A stretch of DNA of 64,000 nucleotides from Tomocerus qinae (taxonomy: Eukaryota > Arthropoda > Collembola > Entomobryomorpha > Tomoceridae). The DNA is taken from assembly GCA_020055645.1 (NCBI GenBank), contig CM034546.1, positions 31,372,001 through 31,436,000 on the forward strand, read 5' to 3'. The position numbers and the translations under genes are program-made. Of the stretch, positions 1 to 10,957 are shown piece after piece. The number at the start of each line of letters is the position of its first letter. Within the stretch, counting starts at the first letter, position 1. Under the pieces are notes generated by a model. That model made no database searches, was not told where the DNA came from, and worked only from the letters and a program-made list of their open reading frames with translations.

Positions 1-435
1 ACTTCAGTTCTATCTATCGTATAAAGTTTTAAAATAGCTCGTTAGAAGGCTGATACCTTCTATGAAACCTCAGACATGGGAAATGCGTGAAAAATTAAAA
101 AAATACTGAAAATTGATGTAATCGGCTATATTCATTGTATAATATTGAGAGCTGACATCCCGGACATTATTAAGTAGGTTAAAAACTTATGAAGCATGAA
201 GTTGAATAGTGTTACTTTTTATACTTCAGGAAATCTGTTCATCACACACCAAACACTTTCTTACACTTCTGTGTATACACATGATTTATTATTCTGATTC
301 AGATATGTCACAGAAATATCGACCTGACGTAACTATGATGCAACAATTTTTCAATCTCGAATCAAGTGAGATTTATTTTTGACTCTTTTGGTATACCATA
401 ATAAATGTATAACGTTGTGCTATTCCTGATTGCAG
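1..435 (+). other. Intron 1 (3' part) of the neuropeptide receptor gene
   Basis: No coding sequence is seen. The stretch ends in a tract and AG acceptor at 434-435 just before the TM3 exon, so it is the tail of the receptor's first intron. Positions 1 to about 360 are clearly homologous to 47090-48235, which lies downstream of another copy of the receptor's first exon. That shared intron sequence links the two loci as duplicates. The homology stops about 75 bp before the TM3 exon. Confidence 0.75.
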
Positions 436-3400
436 ACGGTGTCCGTATCCGTTTCTGTTCTGACGCTGACAACAATTTCCATGGATCGTTGGTATGCAAT
501 CTGCCACCCATTGAAATTTAAAACTTCAAAATCAAGAGCAAAACGACTTGTGCTAGTCATCTGGATTATATCCCTTTTCCTTGGTAACTTATTTGTTTTC
601 AAGCTCTGGGCTATTTTAGAAATAACTGTTTGTAAAATATAATATGATAAGATAATTACTGTTTGTTCAGGGATCAAATTTTACTACTCATAGGGAAGAC
701 CTTATACTGTTTAGAAAACAAAAACAAATCAACAAATATGTCTTACTGCTGGGATAACATATTTTTGATAAAATCTAAACCTAGTATGTGGAATTGAGTT
801 TAAGTCTTAAAACATAAATTGGCTCAATAAGAACAAACAATCAATGCCCTTGACTATTCTCAGCGACCTGAATCAGATAGAGTTAACCGCCATCAACGTC
901 AACACCATAATTTTAACCAGTTATAACTATGGTTATAACCGGATGGTGAAAACCTACTGGCCAAAACTGGTTGAAGCTAACAAATGTGACAAAGCAAATT
1001 TTGGTATTATTTGAAACGTTTTAATGTTATTTTTACCTATAAGCTATAAAAAATTGGGTCATAATATTCCAACGTCGTGTGTCTAAGCAGTAAAGCTCAA
1101 AATGGTCGATTTTGGAAATTTTAACTGCCTATAGCTTTTAATATTAAAATAATGTATAGTTACTGTTTGATGGACTTTGATGTAGACATTCCAGAGTTGA
1201 TTGCGCTAGAGACACAGCCACGACGGATGCAAGTGGAGACAATCTATTTCACTCAATGTGCCCCAAACTGGAGTAAAGAAGTAGACATGATGTATACTAT
1301 CATGAGAAGTGTCATTCTATTCGCTATTCCCCTGTCTTTCATGAGCTTTGCCTACTACAGAATTGCTCGCGTCTTGTGGACCTACGCCAACTTTGCTGGA
1401 GTTGAAGCTCATCAAACAGAGACCATGCCAGGCAGCCCTAATCATCTCCAGAGTATTGAACCTTGTAAGTGGATTTTCTTTTCATTTGCCCCTACAACAT
1501 CTTATCCTCTTACTCACAATAAGTGATCAGGGATCTTATACAAAATTAATACACGGCATTATGACCTATTCATTAAAGCGGTCGAAAACTGTCATATGAG
1601 AAAACTGCCATTTTCGTGTTAGACAATGCGAAATAAATTCATTCCTCTATATTACCTCTATCAGTTACTTTTCGGTTATATTTGCATTTTATAAAGTCGG
1701 AAGTTTGTCAGAAGCAATATGAACTATAAACTAAAATATGATATGCATTTTTCAAACGAAGTTTGGTTTTCCGCAAATGGGTTTAAAAGTTATTGTGACT
1801 GTGACATGGACAGACTGTGCGGTTCTATAAGCTCTTTCCAAGGTGAGCTAAAAATTGTTAAAAATCGATTTAGATTTATATATTTATATCATCAAAACAC
1901 TTAAGATGCTTTGAGAAAGATAATGTGAATACCTTTATTCACATTCGTATGACTCTTCATAATTTTTACTTTATTTCCTATGCAGTTTAATGGTTAGAAT
2001 ACTTGCCCGGATTGCGAGAGGTGCTAGCTTCGATACTAGCCGTGTGTGATAACTTTTTAGTCCTCTTCGTCCTCATTTGACTACCTTACCTATCTATCTA
2101 TTCTAAATTATCATTCCTATCTCTGAGTTTACATCCATAATGGAGATGCTTTTGTTCTCACATTGCTTATGGTGTAATACTTGAAGCTTTGTATTTGTAT
2201 ACCAATTTAAATTTTAAACATTCCTTTTCTTAGATGGGACTTATGCACCTCCAAATAGTACAATTGATCATCAGCTTAACACTCGTAGGAAGGCAGCTAA
2301 GATGCTCTTAGTTGTTGTGTTAACATTTGCTCTATGCTACCTGCCCGTTCATTTCTACAACATACTTGGGTAACCGTAATCTTACTAATATTAAATCAAA
2401 AAACTATTAATTAGACAATTTCAAACGCAGGGCATAAAAAAGGCAAAAAGCTACTTTTTTGCGTCTTTGGTTACCTTTTTGCTTAGCAAAATTATCAAAA
2501 AGGTAACCTTTTTGACCTTTTCCTTTTTGGTTAAATTAAAATAAATAAAATAAATTGCAATTTCTACTTTATACGGTATAAAAGTCATAGAAAATGGCAA
2601 TATAATGGTGTCATGTGAAAACGAGGTTGGTAGCAACCTCAAATTTATTTATAAATCTGCTTCACATGTAGCGAATGTCATAGGAAAAAGGCACAAAAAG
2701 GTAAAACGGTAGTAGCAAAAAGGCAACCTTTTTCATGCCATGTTCAAAAGACACTGGTAACCAGAGATGGGAAAGGTTGTATACAAAACTACCAATTATG
2801 TGGTCAATGTCACTATAACCTTAACTCTAGTCTTCCCAGGTTATAAAGTCAACGTTAATGCCTAAGTGGTCTATGCATGGTTGATTTTGATGATTGATTA
2901 GTTGTCCACGTCCATGTGGGGATTGCTTGGGAATTTTTGACTATCAGAGTTCGGAGCACAGTTTCATAAATAATATGCTCCACCAGCAGCACTGTTACAT
3001 GAGATGGTCCACCAATGGGCTCAGGGATTTCGAAACCATCACAGTCCGCATCATCAGGTTGGGCATTAGCGTAGAAAAGTGGTCCCATTTATCAGTTATT
3101 TTATTATATTTTGGCTTAAATATCAACTGCTTTTAATGAAATTTTCTACATAAAGAGAGAATCGCATTCTTGACAAATACAAAAATCATTGAGGTTGTAA
3201 GGGATAACTTGCCGAAGCTAGGATAGAACAAAGACCTAAAACCCATGGATGGACCACTGCGGGTATTCTAGGGTTAAGATCAGTCAAATATCACCCAAAA
3301 GACAAAAAATCGTAGGAAATTAAAAAAGGACTAAAAGAGAAAATTGAAAATAATCAAAAACGTGCCTAATATTCGCTATTCATGGTATTTGGCTTTATTA

Positions 3401-6096
3401 AATTCTACTATTAATTCCCTTAAAATACATTTTGGAAGTTATATAGATTTATGTAAATGAAATCTGCAATTTCATTGGTTAATTTAAAAATATTTGGACC
3501 AATCAGAGAGGGCAAAAATGTAGTCAGAATTTGAATCACTGTCAGAAGTAATGGTTACAACAATAACGTGTAAGACGTATAGAGTATGACACCGACGAAA
3601 GTTTTAAGTTTACGCCAACGCCAACTCTTACCTATATCTGTGGTAAATGTAAGACATAGTAAAAAGAGACAACTTTACGTTACATTTCTTACGTTTACGT
3701 CATCCGCGCTATTACTGTAATACTATTTAGTGTCCAAAAACAACCTCCACCTTTTTTCTAAGCCCATTGCCCATCAAATCTAATTCCTCCTGATTTCCTT
3801 ATGACGTTCAAGCAAGTAAATATAATAAATAGTTATTTAGTTGCCCTTGCGTCTTTATTTTTTAAATGAACTTAGCTTAACTACCTTTATCTCTGACCAT
3901 TCTACACTCATATAAATATCGGTCGGTATATTACAGCATAAAATATATTATAATTCATTCTACTTTCCGGTCTCTGGCGACTAGCGTGTTCCTTAAGTTA
4001 TGATTTTTCCAATCAGTTTACTAAGATTAAATACATAAAAATAATATTCTTTGATGATGAACTTATAGATTGGTTACAAATTTGCCACAAAAGGACTACA
4101 TAACTCACATTGTAATGATCTCTCATTGGTTATGTTACGCCAACAGTGCAATCAATCCAGTCATCTACAATTTTATGAGCGGTAAGTCATCAGTCATCAG
4201 AAAAACTAAACTCTTTATTGCCACTTCAGCTCAGTGTACAAAATTTACCACTTTTTCGGCTTTTTTACCATCACAGTGGTAAAAATGCACTTAATGGTAA
4301 AAATGGTAAATATTAGCGATTGATTAGACAGATTAGTACAAATACACTAGACATCCTAAAATATACTTTTTGTTTTAAAACTTAATTTTCTATGACACAT
4401 TTCCAATGAGCCCCTTAATTAATCAAATTAATCTTATTCATTTGGTTGTACACCGAATGTTATAAAAAATGTTACTAAAACCAAGATTCCATTTGGTTTC
4501 ACCCATTTAAAATTGAGATGAACGTGTCAATTTAATTGCAATTAATTTCTCAATCGGCAAGGGTTGTTAGTGCTCCCCTTGGTTGAATCCAACTCTGATA
4601 GCTAAACACTTAATATTACATAGCGCCTTAATCAACTAAATTAATCATATTTATTTGATTCTACCCCAAAAGTTATAAAAAATGAAGAAGTATTTGGTAT
4701 CGCCCATTTAAAATTGATGCTAATTGAATTGTAATTAATTTCTCAATCGGCAAGGCAAGGGTTGTTGCGCATTGGTTGAATCCTACTATGTTTAATGAAC
4801 ACTTACCAATTTGTGACAACAATGATCATCTGCAAAGCCATTTCATACTTTGGCACCGAATTTTATTCAAAATTGAAACACGAAATTTAAATGAAATTAT
4901 TTTTTACCATTTATACCATTAAAAACCACTTACCACTACATTTTAGGTGGTGGTATTTAACGTTAAATACCATTAAAAACCACTTACCACTGGTAAGTGG
5001 TAAATGGTATTTTGTACACTGCTTCAGCTACCACATGCAAAAATGGTTAGTGGTAAAAAAACGTCTAAAACGGTAATACAATAATGATGTGGATAAGGAG
5101 TGCCAATTAGTTTGTAAGGCAAACACATGACTTTTGTACGGGGCATTTTTGACAATTTAAGGAGACTTTGTATGGTGTGTAGGGATTTACATAATGATTA
5201 ATGAATTTGTATGGCAATATTGAATATGTATAGTGATAGTATAATATAACCACGTATCCGATATACATTATAAATATCATAATAGGATCCAGGTCAATAG
5301 CAATACAGAAAGCATGGATATGGGAAACCTAGTGCAGATAAGTCAATGTTTTCTATGTTCTCAACTACTAGCGTCCCAAAGAGGACCCTAGAATGACTCT
5401 TGTTGGTTAACTAGAAAACTGCAATTGGTTAGAACAACTAAAGAAAATTACAACAAACGATGATGAGCCTTTTATGGTAGGTGACTTTATCGACCCTGCT
5501 TAATCGGATACCAACCACAATGAGCCTTTTTATGTCAACAGTAAGTTAGCAATAATAACCACGTTGACAGTTTGCTATGCCTTATAATTATTTTTCTACC
5601 AATTAGCAATAGGTTACTGTAATTATCTTAACCGACATTGATCTTAAATCATAGTTATCTACATTGCATTTAAAAATCAAATAAAATTGTAATATTATGA
5701 TAAATATTTGCTGTTTTTTAAGTTTATAAAAATATTAACTTACTATACATATTCAATAGTGTCATACAAATTCATAGGCCGTCTACAAAGTCATTCTATT
5801 TAATACCTTGCTATTTAGCCAACCATTTTAGGTCAAATATCGCCCTGTCAATCTCTATTTACTGCCGTACTAATACCTTAATCCGTTTTCAAACTTTTGC
5901 ACATAAAAAGCTGATTGCTAATATTTAATTTTTGGCATGATAGATAATGTTCTAAAAGGTTTTCGTTAATTTTGCAGAGAAATTTCGAAAACAATTTGCC
6001 CGAATGTTCAACTGCTTCTGTTTCTTCTATTCGCGGAATGTTGCAGCTCCTCAAGTGCAGCCATGCAATCATCTTTATCAGAATAGTCAAGTCTAG
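436..6096 (+). CDS. Rhodopsin-class GPCR, orexin/allatotropin receptor-like (exons 2-6; 5' exon outside window)
   Basis: Membrane receptor for a neuropeptide, signalling through G proteins at the plasma membrane. Five exons join in frame: 436-583, 1186-1464, 2234-2369, 4069-4181 and 5978-6096, each bounded by AG and GT, with phases 0/1/1/2/1 that match at every junction, giving 264 codons plus stop TAG. Visible landmarks: TM3 with TVSVSVSVLTL followed by DRWYAICHPL (DRW in place of DRY, as in orexin-type receptors); TM5 in exon 2 with an extracellular cysteine (QCAPNW); TM6 with ARRK-like RRKAAKMLLVVVL and CYLPVHF; TM7 with the NPVIY motif; a cysteine-rich tail (MFNCFCFFYS). TM1-TM2 would be in an upstream exon like those at 22095 and 40838, the second of which ends in YLQ, phase 0, exactly where this exon begins. 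No break is seen here, so this is the best candidate for the functional locus. Ligand identity is inferred only from family resemblance. Confidence 0.88.
1982..2048 (+). repeat. tRNA-like sequence, probable SINE head or degenerate tRNA
   Basis: Within intron 2 of the receptor gene. An A-box-like stretch (TTTAATGGTTAGAATAC) is followed by a 5-bp stem CTTGC/GCGAG with a 7-base loop, then a GCTAG/CTAGC stem around a TTCGATA-type loop (B-box-like). The loop is one base too long and no convincing acceptor stem is present, so a working tRNA is unlikely. Confidence 0.35.
2428..2742. mobile_element. hAT-type MITE (CAGGGCAT ends) in receptor intron 3
   Basis: Starts CAGGGCAT and ends ATGCCATG, with AAAAGG-rich subterminal repeats and no ORF of interest. 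It is flanked by TTCAAACG (2420-2427) and TTCAAAAG (2743-2750), a 7-of-8 match compatible with an aged 8-bp hAT target duplication. The ends resemble the element at 47202-47349, so both may belong to one family. Confidence 0.6.
2743..4068. other. Remainder of receptor intron 3
   Basis: Mostly AT-rich intronic sequence. A minus-strand open frame at 2855-3088 (77 codons) has less low-complexity composition than its surroundings, but no domain is recognised and no flanking exon is seen. Otherwise nothing supportable is seen. Confidence 0.5.
4232..5021. mobile_element. Non-autonomous hAT element sharing ends with the 42.6-kb hAT
   Basis: Begins CAGTGTACAAAATTTACCAC and ends with GTACACTG; flanked by a perfect 8-bp duplication CTTCAGCT at 4224-4231 and 5022-5029. 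The left end, including the following TTTTT..GGCTTTTTTACC stretch, matches the left end of the complete hAT at 42636, and the right ends match too, so this is a deletion derivative of that family. It sits 50 bp downstream of the exon-4 donor of the receptor gene. The interior holds a roughly 190-bp direct duplication (about 4418-4607 and 4622-4800). Confidence 0.9.
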
Positions 6097-8468
6097 CGGG
6101 GATATAAACAGTTAATTAATCGTCAATCAGACTCTTAAGCAATTAATATTTTTATTACCAAATTATGACTTATTTGTTTTACAATGATCATTATTCCGCA
6201 AAAATCCAGATAATGCGTCCAGAAAACAAATTGGCAACATATTGACGGCACACTTAATACTCTGAAACGGATTGGCAAACCGCTTTCCTTTCCGTGCCCA
6301 AGCAACTAGATTACTTATATGTAGATAGATTACTTATAGATTAGCACAGCACAACAGAAGTGGTGTTCCTTGTTAGATAGGGGAGGTAATATACAGGGCT
6401 CTAAAAAATGGAAATAATTGTGGTTACTCTTTATTCTATACTACTTTGTCTATTCAGTTTTTATTCTGACCCTCAGAGGTTACTCAATGGGTTCTCATAA
6501 TGATTAACTCTTATTTATCGGCAACCGTAACACAACGCCAAGTGGATCAGAATAGAATAGAAGCTCATGTAGTTGTTGTATATACCTACCTCCATCAGTG
6601 AGAGCAATGGAGGGGGAGTCCGACTTTGACTCCGAATACTGGCATTGTTCTTTATAGGATGTATAGAAGATAGAGGATTAAAAAAGCATTAAAAGTGAAC
6701 GGATTTCTAGTAATAATGAGTGAATAGGAGTTAGCAGGCTGGTTATGTAACATCGAAAATATAGTTATCATTAACATAGTTCTAAATACCTATTTTAATG
6801 GCCAGGTATAAATTAATTAGCTATAGTGTTCTATCATAGTACAAAGCCATTAGCAAGTGTTCTAAATAGTACAAAACCATTAGCAAGTGTTCTTTCATAG
6901 TACAAAAAAGAAGCATAATATTATTATGTAGGTCTTGTGTCTTGTACCATGCATACATTCGTATTCTATGGAAAAGAGAACTTACGTAAATGAAAATTAG
7001 ATGGAACAAAAGGATCTAATTGATGTAAATATTTAAGAATAACTAGATACTAGTGTCACACAGAAATATGTTTACTGGTCGATCTGCTCCTGAATGTGTT
7101 ATTACTCGAGTGTCTCTGTGATGTGATGTCACACGGAGATTATTATAAGTCCGGATGTCTAATGAGCAGGAATATAAACTGTGCTTAATATGGATGGTGG
7201 TTGTTGATGTCGACACAATATATTTAATTTGCAAATAGTTTTATGCACTTGGGTGGAGTTTTATGTGTTCGTGTAGTCAGCAGGAATAACAATTGTCACT
7301 ACACAGTTTGCGTTTTGGATTGCAAAAGAAAAGGATAAGATTTATTTTTAATTGAGTAAGATTGGATTGAACGAACTGATTATGACTGTTAATTGTTAGT
7401 CAAACTCAATAGCATAGTGAAAAGCCTGGGATACAACTTAACGGCATAAAAACACTATGAGGATATTACAGAATGTTTCCAATACAATTGAATCACTTTT
7501 GGGTAATAACAAACATTGACATTGGAGAACTATTAGATTACTTACAATTGGATCTTACAAGAGGAAGGTAATGTCTAGCTATTGTATAGGGAACACAAAA
7601 CGAGAGATGAGGATGTGAATGTGTACATATACGATCGGAGTCGAGTTGATCTCGCAAATACACGAATTCTTCTGCGCACAAGTAAAGGGGTAAAGTAACG
7701 GATGAGGGTGAATGAAAATGGGAACAGTTTAACAATGATGATTACAGGACAAATCCAAGATGGGAAAATTAAGATGCGAGAATCAGTTTTTCAAGATGGC
7801 AGTCTCTAGCTCTGGAAGCTAGTTGTTGTCGGTTTCTTGGCTAAACTCCGTCTCCCCGCTTCCTTTCGTTCATTGCCTTCCCTTCACTTTTTCTCGTCGA
7901 GTCGTCTTTGATTAACATATGGCTCGCGGGTGCATCTCACGTTAGTTTGATTCGCTGTTTAGAGGGTGACACCGTGCTTTGCATTACAATTTGGTTTGTG
8001 TGTTAATAGTAACATTCATGTAAATATGGGAATGGTTTGCTCATAGGGAAATTAGGGAATAAGTTGTATAATAGCATGAAATGGATTTTCATGCTTACAC
8101 TAGTAAACTTTATTACGTACGTAATGTGATGTCCTTTCATCCTGGAATAAACATCCGTTCCGTTTTAAAATAATTAGGTACTGAAACAAATAAAACTGAC
8201 TTACAAAATCATTGGTTATAAAAGCGGGAGACTTGCAAGGAGAAGAGATACGGGTTTGTAAGCACAAGGGCAGACAATTCCAGGAATTATGTATGTATTA
8301 TAAATGAACAAAAACTACAAAAGGATACAAAAGAGTTATAAAACAGGTAGGTGATCTGTTCACCTGTCTGCTGTATGTTCGTTGTTCGTGTAACCGTGCG
8401 TAAGTTAATGTTCTATAGAGAATAGTTCTATAGAGTTATGTCACTCATTTACGTTTCAATTCAACACG
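6097..8468. other. Intergenic region
   Basis: AT-rich DNA downstream of the receptor. Short direct repeats occur at 6826-6905 (units around GTGTTCT..TAGTACAAA.CCATTAGCAA). Open frames here are short and show no domains, so no gene is called. Confidence 0.5.
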
Positions 8469-8470
8469 TA

Positions 8471-8709
8471 CAGTCGGGATTCTTTGGTAATGAACTCGAT
8501 GCGACATAAACGACCTTCTTCCGGTTAATTTTCTAAGTACTATATTCATTATCTCCATGACTACGGCGTCAATGCTACTCTTGCTAGTGTCGGTGAATTT
8601 TGACTATTAATTATTAATTAAGTAATTTAAGTATATATAGTACTCAGAAAACTAACCGTAAGACGGCCGTTTATGTCGCATCGAGTTCATAACCAAAGGG
8701 TCCAGACTG
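8471..8709. mobile_element. Tc1/mariner-type MITE with TA target duplication
   Basis: Arms of about 50 bp are inverted copies: the left begins CAGTCGGGATTCTTTGGTAA and the right reads the same from the other strand with a few substitutions (CAGTCTGGACCCTTTGGTTA). TA dinucleotides flank both ends (8469-8470 and 8710-8711). The 239-bp length, CAGT start and TA duplication fit Tc1/mariner MITEs. No coding sequence. Confidence 0.8.
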
Positions 8710-8804
8710 TACAAAAAAGAACATTTTTTGCCTTTTACCTTTTTTTAAAAAAAGTAGAAGTAAGATTTTAAAAAGCAGTCCTTTTTTGCTTTTTTGTAGC
8801 AGCG

Positions 8805-9752
8805 TGGCCCATTTATTACCACTTTACATGTACATATGGTAAAAAGGACTCCATTTTTAGATTAGCTTTACTTTGTGAAAAGGAGAACCCTTTTTGTTCC
8901 CTGATGGCAACGGCATCACACAAAGTAGTGGATGTTAGCATGACGCGCGACGGGTGCTAGGGGTTAGCACGACGTAGTACAACAGATTTTAGCATGACGT
9001 ACAACAAATTTTAGCACGACGTAAAACAGACTTTAGCATGACGCACGACTGTACGAGAGAGATTTTAGCACGACGTACTACAGATGTGGATGCTAATGCT
9101 AGCACAACACAATGGTAGGTGGCACGACACGCGAAAAAATTCCAATAAAAGGAAAAATCCCAACAAATAATTTAAAAAAATACAGAAACAAATAAAACAT
9201 GAAAAATTCTAGAGAATTCCAGAAAACAAATAAAAATATGAAAAATTAAAAAAAATTCTACAGAATAGTAGAAAAAAACCAAAATATGAGAAATCACAAA
9301 AAATACATATTTAAACCTATTTATTGAACAAAACATTAATATTAAAATTAAAAACCCTAAAAATGGTTAAAAATTCAGAAGAACCTAAACAAACTACTTG
9401 ACGTCCCTAGAAATACTTATAATTACTTTGGGAACCAAAAATTTACAACAAACCTCGAAAAATTACTTAAATCGAAAAAATATTACTTGAGCAAAAAACT
9501 TTTGCATAAAATTTTAACAACCACAGAAATTATTTACAATCTCTAAATATTCTTAAAAATCCCAATGTACTAAAAAATGCAAACTTTTGAGTCTATATAA
9601 TTTGGTGTGCTGTGCCCTCCAGGTAAAAATTCCTAGATAGGTGCTTGCCGTGCCCCATATACTTCCACTTTACATGTAAATTAGGCAACAATAAAAACAA
9701 GGTAAAAAGGGACTGTTTAAAAAAAGTATTACCCTTTTTGTTTCCTGATGAG
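8805..9752. repeat. Direct repeat pair flanking a minisatellite region
   Basis: About 110 bp at 8805-8915 (CCACTTTACATGTA through CCCTTTTTGTTCCCTGATG) recurs in direct orientation at 9650-9750 with differences. The pair brackets the minisatellite and about 500 bp of AT-rich sequence with no gene. It could be two ends of an element, but no target duplication was found. Confidence 0.5.
8931..9135. repeat. Degenerate minisatellite, TTAGCACGACGTA-type units
   Basis: About seven imperfect units of roughly 20-30 bp carrying the core TTTTAGCA(C/T)GACGTA. Locally richer in G+C than the flanks. Units vary in length, so this is an old array. Confidence 0.7.
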
Positions 9753-9857
9753 GTCAAGGAGCGTTAAGAGGTATACCTTCGCTGCGCAAATAGCCACGTT
9801 GTATCCATATATGTAGAGTATACAGACAAATGTTTCCTTGTCTACAGTAGTCAGAAA

Positions 9858-10045
9858 ATTCAGTTCTTCAAAAAATATGTACATTAAATTAAGGCTACCT
9901 AACCATTTGGCAAACAAAATATGTGTTATAATGATTCCGGTTTATACTTAGATTGTGCATGTATTACAAATACCGTGTTTAACTTTACACCTATCAAAAT
10001 GTATGACAAATATAAAGCACCTATACGGCTTGTTACGTTGTAATA
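9858..10045 (+). pseudogene. Relic of a chemoreceptor (GR-like) gene, C-terminal half
   Basis: Nucleotide similarity to the TM5 region of the genes at 28834 and 32558 is obvious. The order TTCAAAAAATATGTACA, then CCATTTGGCAAACAAA, then TGTGCATGTATTACAAAT, then ATCAAAATGTATGACAAA occurs in the intact genes in the same order and spacing. Here the frame contains stops (for example in the segment that should encode the SMYTTLWLINH stretch), but CACITN..FNF..IKMYDK is still readable. No other exon of this copy is found nearby. It shows the chemoreceptor family once extended to the other side of duplicated block A. Confidence 0.8.
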
Positions 10046-10613
10046 TTAAGTAGACGATACATCGTCTGCTTAACATTACTAGGTTTAACCTATTACCTAG
10101 TAATCTACAGAAAAGTGAAACGTATACTATATTTGATAAACTGATAAGACAACGTATTGTAAGCAGTTCACATGCAGCTAAATCAAACTATTACAATTTA
10201 TAATGCTAAAATTTGCATAAATAAACACTAATGAGTAATGCATATTAAATCAAACCTATTGTTAAATTTACTGACTAAATGAACCAATATTTTAAGCTAT
10301 AATTCTTGAGTAAGTAATTAAGTTATTTGAATAATCAGTAGTATAGTGACAAAGATGGGAGAAAATTTTATTATCCTTGTGTATAGTAACGGTTATTCAA
10401 TATTGTCAATAAAACCATACCATACCATATTAAAACTTTGTTAGCAACATTATTAACAAATTCCAATATATAATCGCAGACTGAGAAAAATTTCCTACCT
10501 ATATAACTATGTATGTCTGGTAGGGCAAATTTGAATTTTACCGCGTGGATCCAAGGATTTTATTACTAAATAATACCTTTTAAAATCGAGTCGCATATGC
10601 TGGGAGCTACTAG

Positions 10614-10643
10614 TCTCTATATATAATCGTAAATAAATTTACC

Positions 10644-10701
<58 letters not shown>

Positions 10702-10957
10702 CGTGTGGTAGGGAGAACCTAGGGAACCTGCATATATTACGTAACGCAAATCCTCCCCGCCCCGATGTGTAACACAAGTGCTGACTGCAACACTTTTGGG
10801 TATCTCCTCCTCTCATCAACTGCACACGTAATACATGCAGGCTCCTTAAAAGCAAAATGCGCAAGCCCAATTCCTCTAAACCAACGAAATGAGTCGTTTC
10901 ACGTTTCATATTATTATTATAACGTCTAAATAAAAATAGTTTACATAAGAAGGTTGA
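10614..10957. repeat. Dispersed repeat R1, copy 1, with (AT)n tract
   Basis: Composed of CTCTATATATAATCGTA, AATAAATTTACCT, a pure (AT)n run at about 10647-10694, then a GTATGTACGTGTGGTAG segment followed by about 260 bp. The same order is found at 23664-25114, where a fold-back element interrupts it at the AT tract. Partial copies of the left part occur near 10470 and 20890. No coding sequence and no family recognised. Confidence 0.75.

Noticed and set aside
1982-2048. Functional tRNA gene
   Set aside because: No acceptor stem and an irregular T loop; kept only as a tRNA-like repeat.
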